Part shown: one piece after another, positions 1 to 32,789 of the stretch
How positions within the stretch are numbered: the first letter of the stretch is position 1
How the letters are laid out: every line of letters starts with the position of its first letter
Source of the DNA: Agelas oroides
Lineage: Eukaryota > Porifera > Demospongiae > Agelasida > Agelasidae
Direction of reading: 5' to 3'
DNA: 64,000 bases
Assembly: GCA_949130485.1 (NCBI GenBank)
Contig: OX422183.1
Coordinates: forward strand, 301,001-365,000
Notes under the pieces: generated by a model
What the model was told of the DNA's origin: nothing
Database searches by the model: none
Seen by the model: only the letters and a program-made list of their open reading frames with translations
Made by a program: the position numbers and the translations under genes

Positions 1-768
1 CTGAAACTATAGGTTAGGCTGCACCTACAAGCTTCACTGGATGTTGTGTATGCTGCAAATGACCCATTAATCCTATTTCATACTATGGTATGCCTCTTCC
101 ATAGTAATTAAGAAGCATAATACTCGTTAAACGCATTGCACTTGTAAGTCCCACACAGATTAGTGCTGCCCAATTAACTCCTACACTCCTACATATGTTT
201 GAGCGTTGAAAGCCTCAAATTAACCGCCTAGCAGTTTGCAACCAAAGCACTTTGATAGCATTGTAAGGAGTACGTACTTCCCAAATGTTTGGTCGGGTAG
301 TCCATGTTTGTTCAGCAGGTCCGTGTAGAAATTGAAGATTTTAATTGTATCTCTGTATTTGAAGCATTACGTATCGCTGCACTTCTGTTGAGGGTGGGGC
401 TCACATGCACTATGAAGATGTATCATTTGCAGTGTGTACGAGCCCCACCCTAACAGAAGGTTCGGAAGATGCATCATTCGCCTACAAAGCGAAGTCCGGC
501 AATGCAGTGCTTTGAACACGATGATATGCTCAAATTATGCGACGAAACAATAATCAATTTCTGTCCAGGACTGCTACCAATGTTTCATGTAGTCCACCAT
601 TGATGTCTAATCTATTCCTTATGTGTGTGGAACAGGTAGACTCTCTGTCTCGTTCATATTTCCATTCACACATCACAGCAGACAGACAGTCGTCCTCTCT
701 CACATCATGCAAACACTAAAGCCATTTACTGGTGTTTGATGAGGCGCTTGTTTGAAACTCACTGACCC
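1..768. other. intergenic sequence downstream of Ig receptor 1
   Basis: No exon, RNA gene or recognisable protein fragment is visible here. The only clear structure is a fold-back at 382-459: a 21-base arm (382-402) and its near-perfect reverse complement (440-459) separated by 37 bases, carrying the GGGTGGGGCTC / GAGCCCCACCC motif. A related GAGCCCCACCC stretch recurs near 15.88 kb, so this is probably the remnant of a dispersed inverted-repeat element. The 3' end of the minus-strand receptor gene must lie in this stretch, but I see no canonical AATAAA on the minus strand. Confidence 0.6.
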
Positions 769-3700
769 TCAACACAAACAACGTACTTGTTTCCCATATG
801 GAGTGGCGATAAACTCATTGAAATGGGTGGAGTCAGTATCTGGAGGGGGGACCTTTGTCATCTCTATGTCCTCTGACATATGAACTGAGGAGGGAGGAAG
901 GAAGGAGGAAGGGAGAAGGGAGGGAGGAGAGGAGAGGAGGGAGGAGAAGAGAGAGAAGGGAGGAGAGGAGGGAGGAAGGGTGGAAGGAGGAGGAGAGGGA
1001 AAAGAGGAGAGGGAAGGGAGGAGAGGAAGGAGGGAGGGAGGGAAGAGAGGGGAGGAGGGAGGGAGGAGGGAGAGGAAGGAGAGAGGGAGAGGAGGGAGAA
1101 AGAAAGGAGATGAAGGCATGACATGAAATTGTCTAGTCATACATCCAATACCTCCATGGGGATAAGTGGGGGTTGGCCTGTACTGCGGTGGCATAGCGGG
1201 ACGCAAGGTAGGCAAGCTCTCGTAGTCAGGAGCATAAGCTTCTGCCTGTCCAAATTCCTCATCACTGTCTCGGTCCACGTTGCCACGAGCATCTGTAAAG
1301 TTTTGTCCACCATCCCTGTGGAGGATACACCACAAAATATGTTTGTTGGGACAAGCAACCTTCAGATCTGAACACTGTCTCACACAACAATTAGAGTCAT
1401 GATCCTTTCTAACATGCCACATTGACAATCATATATCTTTTCTAACATGTCATGTCGATTGGTGTTGTTGCACTTACTTGCCACTTTCAAATGTCACAAC
1501 TGTGAGGAGAGAAAACAGTCAACTTGACATCAACTCGGCACACGACAGAAGGAAGCCCTCTCCCCCCCCCCCCCCCTCCCCATCACACAAAACACACGCA
1601 AACACTCACCTCCCTCACGGCCCCGTCTGGCACAACAGTACACACACACCATCAACAAGCACACCACGGTGAGCAACAAGACACCTCCAGCACCCCCTGC
1701 CGCTATCCCAATAATCGCTGGTGTGTCTAACACAGCTGTACGTTAGAATGGTGTGGTGGGATAATGAACAACATAATTATATGGGCAGTTATAAAGTTTG
1801 TTAGCAAAAAAAAAAATCCATTTCCCATTTTACGTACATCTATGATGGGTGGGAAAGCAATATGGATGGATATTGCACATTCAAGTGTGCGGACATATTT
1901 TCACACGTTGCAGGGGAGTAGAAATACAACACGTTCAATTCAATATCAACACTGTCGCCTCACAATAATCAGAAATGATTTAGAAAAAGGTTTATTCGCT
2001 GTTTATGTAGCTGCCATGCACAAGTGCATTCCAATTAAAACATACCTATGCAGCACCCTTGTGGGCAATTAAATACAAACCTGGAAAACTATTAGTTTAG
2101 CCTCGTATCCAAGCTACATGTACCAACCAGGCTATTATCACGTTGGTCTACACTATTCTGCAAGAAACCATACAACAGTGAACTTACGTGGTGGTGGTAA
2201 GGCTGCGCAAGATGAATCCATACAACCACAAGAGAGAAACAGAAGAAGAAACATGTCAAAGTTGGTTATTGACACTCATCACTTTCAACAGATTTGCTTG
2301 CTTACGTCCCACTTCCAGTCTCACACTCCTTGTGGTCCTATTAGCAACATTGGTCACAGAGCAGGTATACACCCCCTCATCACTGCGTAGGAGGCTGGGG
2401 ATCTCCAGCTGTGACGTTTTTGTAGTACTCGCTGTACTGTTGATGACCCTCCTATCCCCCTCAAGGAGAAACACACTCCCATCCTTCTCCCAGCGGATAT
2501 CAGGATTTGGAATACCAGTAAAGGTGCATATCAGTTCAAAGCGGTCTCCCTCTGTGTGAAACATTGGTGCTGGCAGGCTCTCTATGGTGGGCTGAGCTGT
2601 AGGGAAGAGAGATATGTGTGAGCAGCTGGTGAGGGGGAAATGCTGCAACCCAGCCACTTACTGCAAAACACGAGTTCCACAGGTTGACTTCGGTTGAGCA
2701 CATTGCTCCCCATCCTAGCCTCACAGACATACTGCCCATCATCAGTCAGCCTGGCATTGGACAGCCTCACAGTGTCAAAGGACACCTGTGTAAAGCGGCT
2801 CCCTTCACCAGTGGTGATCCGCTCTGTTCCCTGATAGAAAATGATTTCTGGTCGTGGGAAACCGTAATTGGCACACTGGATGTCTACTGAAGTTCCACCC
2901 TGCAAGCAGTTAGCGTTAGGAATTCGAAGCTCAGTGATGACCACTGGAACTGCAAGAAACAAGAAACATCAGTCCAGTCAGGACTACCAGCTGTATCCCC
3001 TGTAAGCCAGTATACAGTCAGCATACCTGGTGGTGTGACAAACACCTCCTGCACATCTGCTGACCCAGCTCGGTTGGTTAGTGTTGCAGTGTATGTCCCT
3101 GTTGTTGCTGAGTTGGCAGTGATGGCAAGAGTGAAGTTGAAGGAGGTAGTCCCAGCAGATGCACTGGAGCAGGGGTTACCAATCATGTAATCCCCACCAC
3201 TAACCGCAGTTCCATTCACCCTCCATTCCACCATGTTGGGGCATGGGTCTGCGGTCACCTCTGCAAACAGTGTGACCTGCTCCCCAACATTGGGTGCTAC
3301 CAAGAGTCGCTTGTTAAGGCCACTGTCAACACTTAGAACATTAAAGGATGACATTGTCACAACAGGTGTTGCTGAGGGGGAGGGAGGCAGAGAAAGCTGG
3401 CACTATATTACATCAGTGTGTGTATGCGTGTGTGTGCTCTCACCTGCCATTCTGACCTCCAGGGCCCATGAGTACTGAGCACTGCCAACCACATTACTTG
3501 CAAAGCACTGGAACATGCCAGTGTGCCCCACTGCCAGGGGGTTGATGGTAAGACGGTTCCCATTGATTGTGATTCCATTACCTGCATTGCGCCGTGCTCC
3601 ATTGAAGTACCAGGTGACAGTAGGTGTGGGGATCCCGGCTACATTACAGGTGAAAGTGATTGAGTCTCTTGCAAACTCCTCCAGCCTGTTCTGAGGAAAT

Positions 3701-5273
3701 GGTTCTATTACTTGAGGGGGGGCTGTGTGGAGAGAGGGAGGTGTTTGTCAGGGAAGGAGGTAGTCTCATGCCCAGACTAAATTGAGTCTGGGATTATAAT
3801 AGAGACTATATTCAGGTCGATCCTTCCTACCTTGAACAGTGACGGTGGTCTGAATTGGGGTATTCTGTTGACCAGTGACAAAAGTACAGCCCACTTCAAA
3901 TGTCACACTACTGGCCACTGCAGGTATCTGCTCTCCTACTGTTGTGTCTGGTATAGGTTCAGAAATAACTCCTCCAATGTTTGGTATTTGAAGTGGTGAA
4001 ATATCTGTGTCTAGTGTGTCGCCTGATCGTCGGCAGCTGAGAAGACCCAATGCAGTAACATTACGACCACCACCAACAATGTACGATAGCTCGACGGTGT
4101 CTCCCACTAGTACTGTCCTGTCGACAAACCTCTTGTAAATCATAAACTCATTGGCACCAACATTGTTCACCAGAGCATATGTAGTGGGGCTGGTGCGAGA
4201 CTGATGGAGAAGAGCATTGGTTACCTCGCAACTGTAGGTTGTACTAACCTGTGCAGTTGTCAGCTGATTAATCAGAAGGTAGCGACCATTGTGTAGGAAA
4301 CGTAGCCTATTGTTAACTATAACCTCAGTGAGAGGTCCATTTGCATCATGCCACCTGATTATAGGAGGAGGATTAGCGTCTCTTACGAGACACTCAATTG
4401 CTACAGCTGCCTGAGTACCAGTTGTGACGTTGACATTCACTGTCGGAGGGTCATCAAAACCGTTAAAATCTGAAACAGATAGCACAACACATATGATAAC
4501 ATCATCCAGTGTGAACACATACCCCTTGCCTCTCTCAACTCACATGCATAAGAGAGAGTAGCTGTTTTGCTGCGGATGGTCCCAAATTTGTTCATGGCAG
4601 TGCAGTGGTAGGATGTTCCCGCTTGTGTGGCATCTGTATTCTCAGTGATGTTTGCAATGTGCAGAGTACCATTAGCACTCATCGTTATTCGTGAGTTTAG
4701 ACTGAGGGACACTCCATTGCGGAACCAGGCGATGGTTGGGGTAGGGACCCCTGAGGCCATACAGGTGAGGTTCACTGAGGCTCTGTTCCCAGCATCATCC
4801 CTTTCAAAGACCACCATGTCCTGGGGCTCCTCATCGAAACTTGGGGGTGTGCCAGTAACTACACGGAGAGAGAATGCAATTAACGGCCCGTTACTCCGCT
4901 GGAATGTAATTAATTACCCGCACACTTCCCACCGCCGCTGGAGAGCCCACTTGAGGGAGCCAAACCCACCCTTGTAACCATTCACTTTAGAGCCAATAAA
5001 TCTCAATAGCGCTTCGTGCTCAATAAACTCTAGTCTCGCTGGCGCGTCACACAGACGCACAAAACCCATTTTATCAACTTGTTCGACGGCACGACGACAA
5101 TGTTCGCGCGCATGCAGAAGCCTCACCAATAAAAACGTGCACACTTTCGACTTACCACCGTGTGTAGAAGCAGCTAGGTCCACGGACAGCGCCAACAGTA
5201 ACAGCGCTAGGAGTAGTGCGGTCGAGTAACGCAGCGCCCGGGGGGCGGGAACCAAGGTACAGCTCTCTGCCAT
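769..5273 (-). CDS. Ig receptor 1: single-pass membrane protein with six or seven Ig-like domains
   Basis: Eleven exons, in transcript order: 5273-5156, 4858-4544, 4469-3831, 3722-3444, 3371-3027, 2949-2662, 2596-2306, 1735-1610, 1499-1478, 1315-1152, 884-769. They join in frame to about 900 residues. Residues 1-36 are a hydrophobic signal peptide (run of Leu/Ala). Each ectodomain exon is bounded by phase-1 introns, as is usual for Ig domains. Ig-like units fall at about 40-144, 145-357 (two units in one exon), 358-450, 451-565, 566-661 and 662-758, with W and YxC motifs such as YHCTA, MFQCFA, YVCEA and YTCSV. The membrane helix is at about 765-792. The cytoplasmic tail, about 105 residues, has acidic and Tyr/Pro stretches including YESL, a YxxPhi-type sorting motif. 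The 451-565 domain lacks the usual second Cys (TYTATL). It is probably an adhesion or recognition receptor; no orthologue is recognised. The last exon is less certain because a GTACGT donor lies 13 bases before its stop. Confidence 0.85.
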
Positions 5274-5589
5274 TTACAATCCCTTACACGGAGCTTTGAT
5301 CGATGTTGTTAGAATCCACTGCTCGTACAATCTCTTACAAATTTGACACACAACTTCTCTCTCTTGACACACTTCCAGGTCTCTTCGGAACACACCGAAT
5401 AACAAAGCTGCGGGTTTTTTTTACGCCCTTCAGACCACAAACAAGCCGCAATAAATCATATTCATGACATCAAGGTTTAAATATTACCAAAGGCAATGCG
5501 CATGCGCAATTTAATTGCAAATGTTTGCCACGCCCATTACGGAAATTTCCTTTTTTGCAAAGAGAACAGTGTACCAAGCTGGTCGCATC
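5274..5589. promoter_or_regulatory. compact bidirectional promoter between the two Ig receptors
   Basis: Only 316 bp separate the two divergent start codons, so both 5' UTRs and the promoters must overlap here. At 5497-5508 there is a perfect 12-base palindrome, TGCGCATGCGCA, matching the NRF1 consensus YGCGCAYGCGCR. It lies about 80 bp from the plus-strand ATG. No TATA box is placed convincingly for either gene. The NRF1 assignment is inference from a consensus known in vertebrates and flies; the palindrome itself is seen directly. Confidence 0.65.
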
Positions 5590-26010
<20,421 letters not shown>

Positions 26011-26807
26011 TCTCCCCCCACACACACACACCACCACTTCTTGTCCCTCTGTCTTATCAGTTCCTCAAAGCCAGACACAACTGTGTGTTGCCAAGCTGCG
26101 TACTGTACCTGTGTGTTAGTGTGTGTCCCACTAGTATATTGTGCTGTCATGGTAGTGAAAGTAAAACGATATATCTTAGCGTACATCAGTTGTTGCATAA
26201 TGTACATGTCATACAACGCTCATCTTCTGTAATTATATTAATGTAAGTCTAATTGGTCTCTCTACAATACTAAAATGCATGTAGCCAGACAGACAGAGAT
26301 TGTTGTATCAATGCATGCATGCAGTCCGACATCACAGTACAAAATGATATGGAGTAGAAACAGTGTATATTGTGCTGTCATGGTAGTGAAAGTAAAACGT
26401 ATATCTTAGTGTTGCATAATGTAGTCCGACATCATAGCTTTGGTGAAACGCAACTTTTTGGGCTAAGGTATAGGCGAAACAGGAGTAGGCGAAACAGGTA
26501 CCAAATTCCCCACTAACAAGAGTAATGGGGGAAGAAAAAAACTGTTACCATATGGTGATAGCTACTAAAGTCATGTATATATATTAGTGCATATCTATAC
26601 AAAATAGTACTTAAAAAATGATTTTTTTTTTTAATGAGTAGGCAAAATGCCACTTTTTGGCCTAAAGTAGCTATACGCGAAATGGGAGTAGGCAAACGGG
26701 GAATATCCCTTAGTGGGTAGCATTGCTGTAATTCTTCATGACAACAAGTCATGCACAATCAATGCACCACATTTCCCAGAAAAAGTCAGGCCTAGATGTT
26801 GTAGCTA

Positions 26808-27057
26808 CAGGCAACTGGAGAGGGGAACGTAACAGTACAGGCAACTGGAGAGGGGAACGTAACAATACAGGCAACTGGAGAGGGGAACGTAACAATACAG
26901 GCAACTGGAGAGGGGAACGTAACAATACAGGCAACTGGAGAGGGGAACGTAACAATACAGGCAACTGGAGAGGGGAACGTAACAATACAGGCAACTGGAG
27001 AGGGGAACGTAACAATACAGGCAACTGGAGAGGGGAACGTAACAATACAGGCAACTG
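26808..27057. repeat. 30-bp minisatellite
   Basis: About eight nearly identical copies of a 30-base unit, AGGCAACTGGAGAGGGGAAC followed by GTAACAATAC. The low divergence suggests recent expansion. It is intergenic and non-coding although open in several frames. Confidence 0.92.
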
Positions 27058-27581
27058 TAGCAGAGGGTTCAGAATGTCAGTATCAGTAAGCGAATACATC
27101 TAATTGGACTTTAGTTACAGTAATAGCAATACATGTACCTATATATAAGTTGACATTCTGGGAGTTGACATTTTGGGAGTTGACATTTTGGGAGTTGACA
27201 TTTTGGGAGTTGACATTCTGAGACTAACTCCTGGCTCCCACTATATTCACAATCATGTTTTAGCTACCAGATCTCATCAGCTGTGCTCAGGGATTGAGCA
27301 TACACAGTATATAGCACTGAGTCAACAGTGCATGGCTTCATTCAAAACTTTTGCACTAGAGGAGGAGGCCATAGAAATGGTGGCTGTTCAGCTCCATAGA
27401 CCTCTATGCTGTGGTTTCAAACGGATTTAGACTATAGCTACTCACCACCTGTAATGGGGTCTTACGACTCAATACTCTGTGGTGACAGTCTATGGAGAGT
27501 TTTTTGGTGAACCCATTAGTAGTCCACATGAAGTGAGCGTGGGATTTATAAGCTTGCATGCAAAACCTCATTAAACTCATG

Positions 27582-27884
27582 CAGTGGCGTAGCTAGAAGC
27601 TGACAGTTGGTAGGGCACAAGTACAGACTGGGAACGAGACATGTACTTGGGTAGGCGTGGTTTGTCGTACTCAGTAGACGAAGAGAAGCCCAGCGTGCCT
27701 GGCGGTTGCTCGAATGAAGCTACGTACGTACAGCACTGTTACACTGGCGGTTGTGTAGCTCCAGTAAGTGAGAAAGCCGGACGGTAGGGCTCCAGTTGGT
27801 AGGGCACTTGCAGCAGTTGGTAGGGCACTTGCAGCAGTTGGTAGGGCCTAGGCCTTACCAGGCCCTACCTTAGATCCGCCACTG
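27582..27884. mobile_element. hAT-type MITE with 8-bp target-site duplication
   Basis: Ends CAGTGGCG and CGCCACTG bound a 303-bp insertion flanked on both sides by AACTCATG (27574-27581 and 27885-27892). An 8-bp duplication with CAGTGGCG ends is typical of hAT elements. The interior has three GTTGGTAGGGC repeats and no reading frame of note. Confidence 0.85.
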
Positions 27885-28789
27885 AACTCATGTGCTTTGC
27901 ACTTGGTTTTTATGAGGCTTTTCTTGGGGTTCTAAACCCCCCAGATAAAGAAGTTCGATGTTTGGATTGACAATTTCAAGTGTATAAACTAAGAACTGCA
28001 CATGAACAGTCAACAAACCACATCCCCCTAAAGAATAGGTCTAGATGTTCATCCACTGACTGGACCCACACAGCTCAAGGAGTGGAAGCAAGTGTGCTTA
28101 TATTAGCCATGATCTCTGTGTCTGGCTGCAATGTTGTAGGGGTGAACCAACTGCATGCATGCGTTGATGCATAAGCATGAAGTGGATGCTTGCTTACTCA
28201 CCTACAAGACCTCTGTCTGGCTACATTTTAGTGTTGTAGACAGAGGAAGAAGAGGGGAGTAGAGAAGAAAGAGGCTATAGCTAGGTGCATTGTGTAGCGT
28301 CATGATGACTGGATAAGCTAAGCTGCTCACTACATGTACATAGCACAGGCTAACCCCCTGAAGTGCATGGTGGAGGCTTGCTCACTCATTGCAGTTCTAC
28401 AATATAAGCCACCTGGCTGCATGCATTTTAGTACTGTCTAACATGCATTTTTTACTTGGATGTTGGGCTTGTCAAAGTGACAACCTAAAATAGACTTGTC
28501 TTTGTAAAATAGTGTTTTGGTAGCAAACCCACGTCTTGAGTCATAGGCCCAATGTTGTGTGTGGAATAAGAACAGTTACAAGAAAGCTCTCACATAGACA
28601 GAGAGTCTCTCATAATCTAAATACACCAGTTAAAATCTGCACTGCATGCTTTTTAGGTCGCACAAAATGTGTGGTACAGCTTCATAAAACACGCCCAACG
28701 CGTTAACATTTTGCGCGCGCCATGCGGCCTTGTGGAGATAGGTATAGCCGGCCCGGGGCGCGCAAAAATGCAGCTCGCGTGATCGGATC

Positions 28790-31288
28790 AAATATTTACG
28801 CGCAGCAAATTATCGCCCCGATTCTGCACGGTTGCTAATTACTTTTGTACGGTGTGCTGATATCTGCAAGCGACGTGCGACTGCGGTGAAAGCTGCAAGT
28901 GAGTCAACTGCACTGTGCATGCGTACGCATTTGTGTCATCATTTTCACCGAATGCAAGCAGGTATATAAAAGTATGCACTTTTTTTTTTGCTAGAAGTGT
29001 TGGAGTGTGTTACGACTTGTTTATGAACCCAATCACTAATTTGCTTTATAGTAACTTGTGTGAACGAAAAGGTTTTTCTTAACATTTGGATTTGATGCAA
29101 CGGTAATTTCAAACAAACAAACAAACAAACAAACAAACAAACATTCAAACAAAGGCTCTGGGTTTTTTTAAGGCATTTTCTAATTCCACAAAATTGAGAT
29201 GTCTTGAAGGTGTTCTTAAGCAAGAATTCTCTGTAAAACTACACTTGGGTTACTTTTTGTGTTGCATTATCACATACAGTGCATGTGTACATTAATTTAT
29301 CATACATTTTTTATCACATACAGTGTGTACATTAATTTATCATACATGCTACCAAATAAATTCCCATGAAAGATCAAAGTGTGTACACTGGTATGCAACT
29401 GAGATGAGCGTCAATTTTGGACATGGCAAAAATATACATTTACTACAAGTCTTTAGTTGTAGTAGTTTGTGTGCAGTCACTAAAAATAAATTAGTGGAGA
29501 TACATGTACCTGCTGAACAAACTTCACAAGCCCTCCTTCCTCCCACTAAATATTTTGATTGATACATAATAACATGGGGATGATAGTCATGCCACTAAAA
29601 ATCACAAATCCCCCCCACCGAATGCCACAGTGCTAGCTAATTCATCCGTTTTCTACCTCTGCTGGACATATTCATACTAAAACATCACTATAGGAATGCA
29701 TCGATAGTGAATATGCTGCAGTGCTAGCTAATTCATATGTTTTTACTACCTAGTGCTGTGCTGGGGATAACATACCTATTATACTAAAAGCTTATAAATA
29801 TCTGGGAAGAGATACATCTCTGTTGGAAAGTTCATAAATATCAGACATAGGAATGCATTGACAGTGAATATGGCACAGTGCTAGCTAATTCATCTATTTT
29901 TACTACCTCTGCTTGGAATAACAAACACACAAAAGCTCATGGAAGAGATACATGTTCTCTCTGTGTGATCCTCTCTTGTTAACCATAGGCGTGGTGTAAG
30001 GGCATTCTCCTCTTGGTTGTGCTGGCAGGCCTACTGCACAGAGCTGCAGCTGAATGTCTCGATCAGAGCGAAAGCTGCGATGAGTGCTATGATACACTGG
30101 CAAAGTCACTTGTGAACATGTGCAACAGCAAATACAATCTCCGGAGGGTGTTCTACCCTCTGGAGATAGCATCTCCAGTATTTGTGACCGTGACGTACCA
30201 ATACAATGATAGCAGTGTCCCAAACCAAACATGGTACTGGAGTGCTGGAGTATTCTACTTCATACAGCCACTGCAAGTGTTTCAGTTCACCTCCCTGTTC
30301 TTTGGAAACCCGGCGTGGCAAAGCAGTGAATTAACCTACCAGCAGAATGTGCAAGTGCCTCCAAAGGATTCATGCATGACAGACCTAACTGAACACACAA
30401 GAAAAGAAATAGGTATGTATACATTCCAAGATGGGCATATAGAAGTAAACAATCCTGAGAAGCTGAAGCTTTAAATCGTTCATATATGACTTTAATTCCT
30501 ATGCAAGTGTGCTTGAATACGACAAGATAAATGACGTAGAAGATTGCATAGTTAATTCCAATGCCAGTAGCGTAGAGAGGGTCTGTTATCCAAGCAATAA
30601 TTATGTAGTAGGCGTGTGCAGCAAGAACAAGAAGGGGAACAATCTTCTACGTCAGTCTTCTGGTCATGTTAAAGTTATCTTGCAAAAGAACCAAACAGTT
30701 TTATGATTCATGGACAAAACACAAGTCAGATAAAAGTCGGAAGGTATGTTTTGGAGTACTGGCTGTGTTTGCAGTTTGGCTTGTTTCTCTTTCCTTCCAA
30801 ATATTGGTAATGATATTTTTTGTCTACATCCCAATCAACCACTCTATTGAGAATACACCATCTTCGTTACTCACCATCATACAAGGCATTGGTGCAGTGT
30901 TTCTCGGATTGATTGCATGGAAAGTTGTTGATCCAAGATCTAGAGGCAAGGGGGGACCTCTCTCAATCATCAGTGGTGCACTACGAAAGGCAATTAAGAA
31001 AAAGAGCCCCACATGTAAACTACAAGGTGATTCATCTTTTTATAATTAGTTAATTTAAGGTCAATTCTTTTTCGGTTTCAGTTATTTGTACTATAAATAA
31101 GCTTCTGAAGGATGTGGTCCAGTGATTGTCATCAGTACAGCTGAGGAGACCTGGTATTCGCTGAAATGTGTCCTACTCAGATGTCTAAACCTACAGGGAG
31201 ATGCAGTTCATTGATTATGCATGTTAAAAAATGACTTGTTGTCATGGAGATGAATTACAGCAATCCTAACTTCTAATTAATTAATAAA
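28790..31288 (+). pseudogene. copy A of the seven-helix gene family: broken and rearranged
   Basis: Matches the intact copy B (37.13-42.26 kb). The first non-coding exon is present, ending with a CAA|GTGAGT donor at 28898, and so is the TTAACCATAG acceptor near 29988. After that acceptor the ATG is gone and a TAA follows. The ectodomain coding region (about 30013-30400) is otherwise well kept. The GTGAGG donor that ends copy B's first coding exon is deleted. The region encoding helices 1-3 is missing. The segment 30490-30643 is the reverse complement of copy B 40962-41115, a local inversion. Helices 6-7 are still recognisable at about 30745-31000, and the C-terminal repeat tail is absent. An AATAAA at 31283-31288 matches that of copy B. 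It is probably not functional as a protein. Confidence 0.85.
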
Positions 31289-32789
31289 GTTGTATAGATC
31301 GAATGTTGTGTGTGGAATGAGAAAAGCTGCCAGAGAGCCGTCACATACTGGAGACAGTGGACACACTCTCAGGATAGATCCTGCATGGGACAGAGAACAT
31401 GGCATAACTCTAGCATCCAGCATGGGGCCAACTGTACTGCTCAAATTGATGCTACTTGTATGTAGCACAGACACTTGTCTGCTAGCTACTGCACACGCAT
31501 ACTGCATGCTTCTTATGGTCCATCTGCTGGCTATTATCCAGTTCAGTAACTACCATTCACCCCCCTCACAATTCCGTCAAGCTACCACAGACAAGTGTCT
31601 GTAGTAGATCTTTGCTTCCTAATGAAGCTTGATGGAATTGTTGAGAGGATGGTGGAATGGTGGTTACAGAGTGTAAATTCTCTTCATAGCATATAGTGAA
31701 GATGAAGCGTGACAGAATTGCTAGGGAACAATGGATGGTGATATGTTTGTGAATTCTCCTAATAGCTAGTACTTACCATTATAGTGAACCCTGAAACTGC
31801 AGTAACCACTCAGAGGTGGTTTAAGTACATGCAGGTCCAGGCTGAGGTCTTTCTCTCAATCACAATTGTTTCCATTGCCTCAAAATGGACATGCAACCTG
31901 CACCTGGGAGGATGAAATGTTGGAGAGGTATTGTTTGTGGTCTTTAATTGCTGGACTGGAGAACTCGGACCTCCCAAAAACTTGGTAGTGCTTGAGTGCA
32001 AACTGAATTAGCTGGTGGTGTACACTGCCATATGTGCATTGGCCAAGTCAAGCCAACATACAGTTAGGGACCAGTGTCACTTGTGAGCTTCATGTATAAC
32101 TACAGACAGTTTCTCATACTGTTCCAGACAGCTGGTTGTAGCTACTTCTGCCTTCTGCACTGCAGTGTCTAGGTACATCCTTTGGTGGTCATGAATGTGA
32201 GCCATCTGTTCTTCAAGATGGTTGTGAAGGGTTTCCAACACATGAGGTTAGAGCGATGGGTCGGAAGTTAATTGGAGGGGTCTTGCAATTTTTCAGCCAG
32301 CACACCTCCAGCTGTCACAGTACTGGAGACTGAGACAGAGAGCACAATCTAGCACCTACACAAGTTAACTTGAAATCTGCACTGATTTTTATATAGTTGA
32401 CACAGAATGTGTGGTTGGTTTGTACAGCAAGGAAATTTCATGAAACACCGCGTTTGCGCGTGCCCTGCAACCTCGTTTGTCACAGTCTCCAGTGACTGTG
32501 ACAGCTTTATCGTGGCGGCCTCCCTGTCATGGTGGGATGGGTAGCCTCTTTGGTGGTCATTGCCGACAGTACAACAACTACAGAGCTACAGAACACCCTC
32601 ATCAGACTTTTCATGCCAGATTGTATTGTTTTGTGTGTGTTCAGTTTTTTTGTTTGTACTAAACATGCCCTGACGGTGTTATGATTGATTGATTGATTGA
32701 TTGTTGAAAGTCGCAGAGCGTGCGCAACAAATACAGTGGTGAGGCGCATCATCCATAGATATATGACACGTTCTAGGTTGTTGTCATGT
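31289..32789. other. duplicated 3' flank and unassigned intergenic DNA
   Basis: The first 170 bases (31289-31460) are nearly identical to 42243-42411, the 3' flank of copy B, and so mark the edge of the duplicated block. From 31460 to about 32790 I see no exon, RNA or clear mobile element, apart from a short GATT repeat near 32685-32702. A stretch near 32360-32470 resembles 28640-28740 in part (AATCTGCACTG ... GAATGTGTGGT). Confidence 0.6.

Larger units (their letters stand above)
26011..28789. other. intergenic spacer after Ig receptor 2
   Basis: No gene is supported. It holds a diverged direct duplication (about 26130-26200 and 26360-26440), a 30-bp minisatellite at 26808-27057, a 15-16-bp repeat (AGTTGACATTTTGGG) at 27150-27222, a hAT-type MITE at 27582-27884, and at 28553-28620 a stretch resembling the 3' flank of the seven-helix gene family (compare 31304 and 42257). 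The last item suggests a further, lost copy of that family once lay here. I see no canonical polyadenylation signal close to the receptor stop codon. Confidence 0.6.

Noticed and set aside
1137-1358. Alternative frame for the cytoplasmic tail of Ig receptor 1 beginning at an upstream acceptor
   Set aside because: The acceptor at 1315 keeps the phase set by the microexon and leads to the final exon; the other frame does not continue.
30509-30706. A small conserved plus-strand gene, because a matching frame exists on the minus strand near 41 kb
   Set aside because: The match is explained by the inversion of helix-coding sequence in copy A; it is the antisense of real coding sequence.
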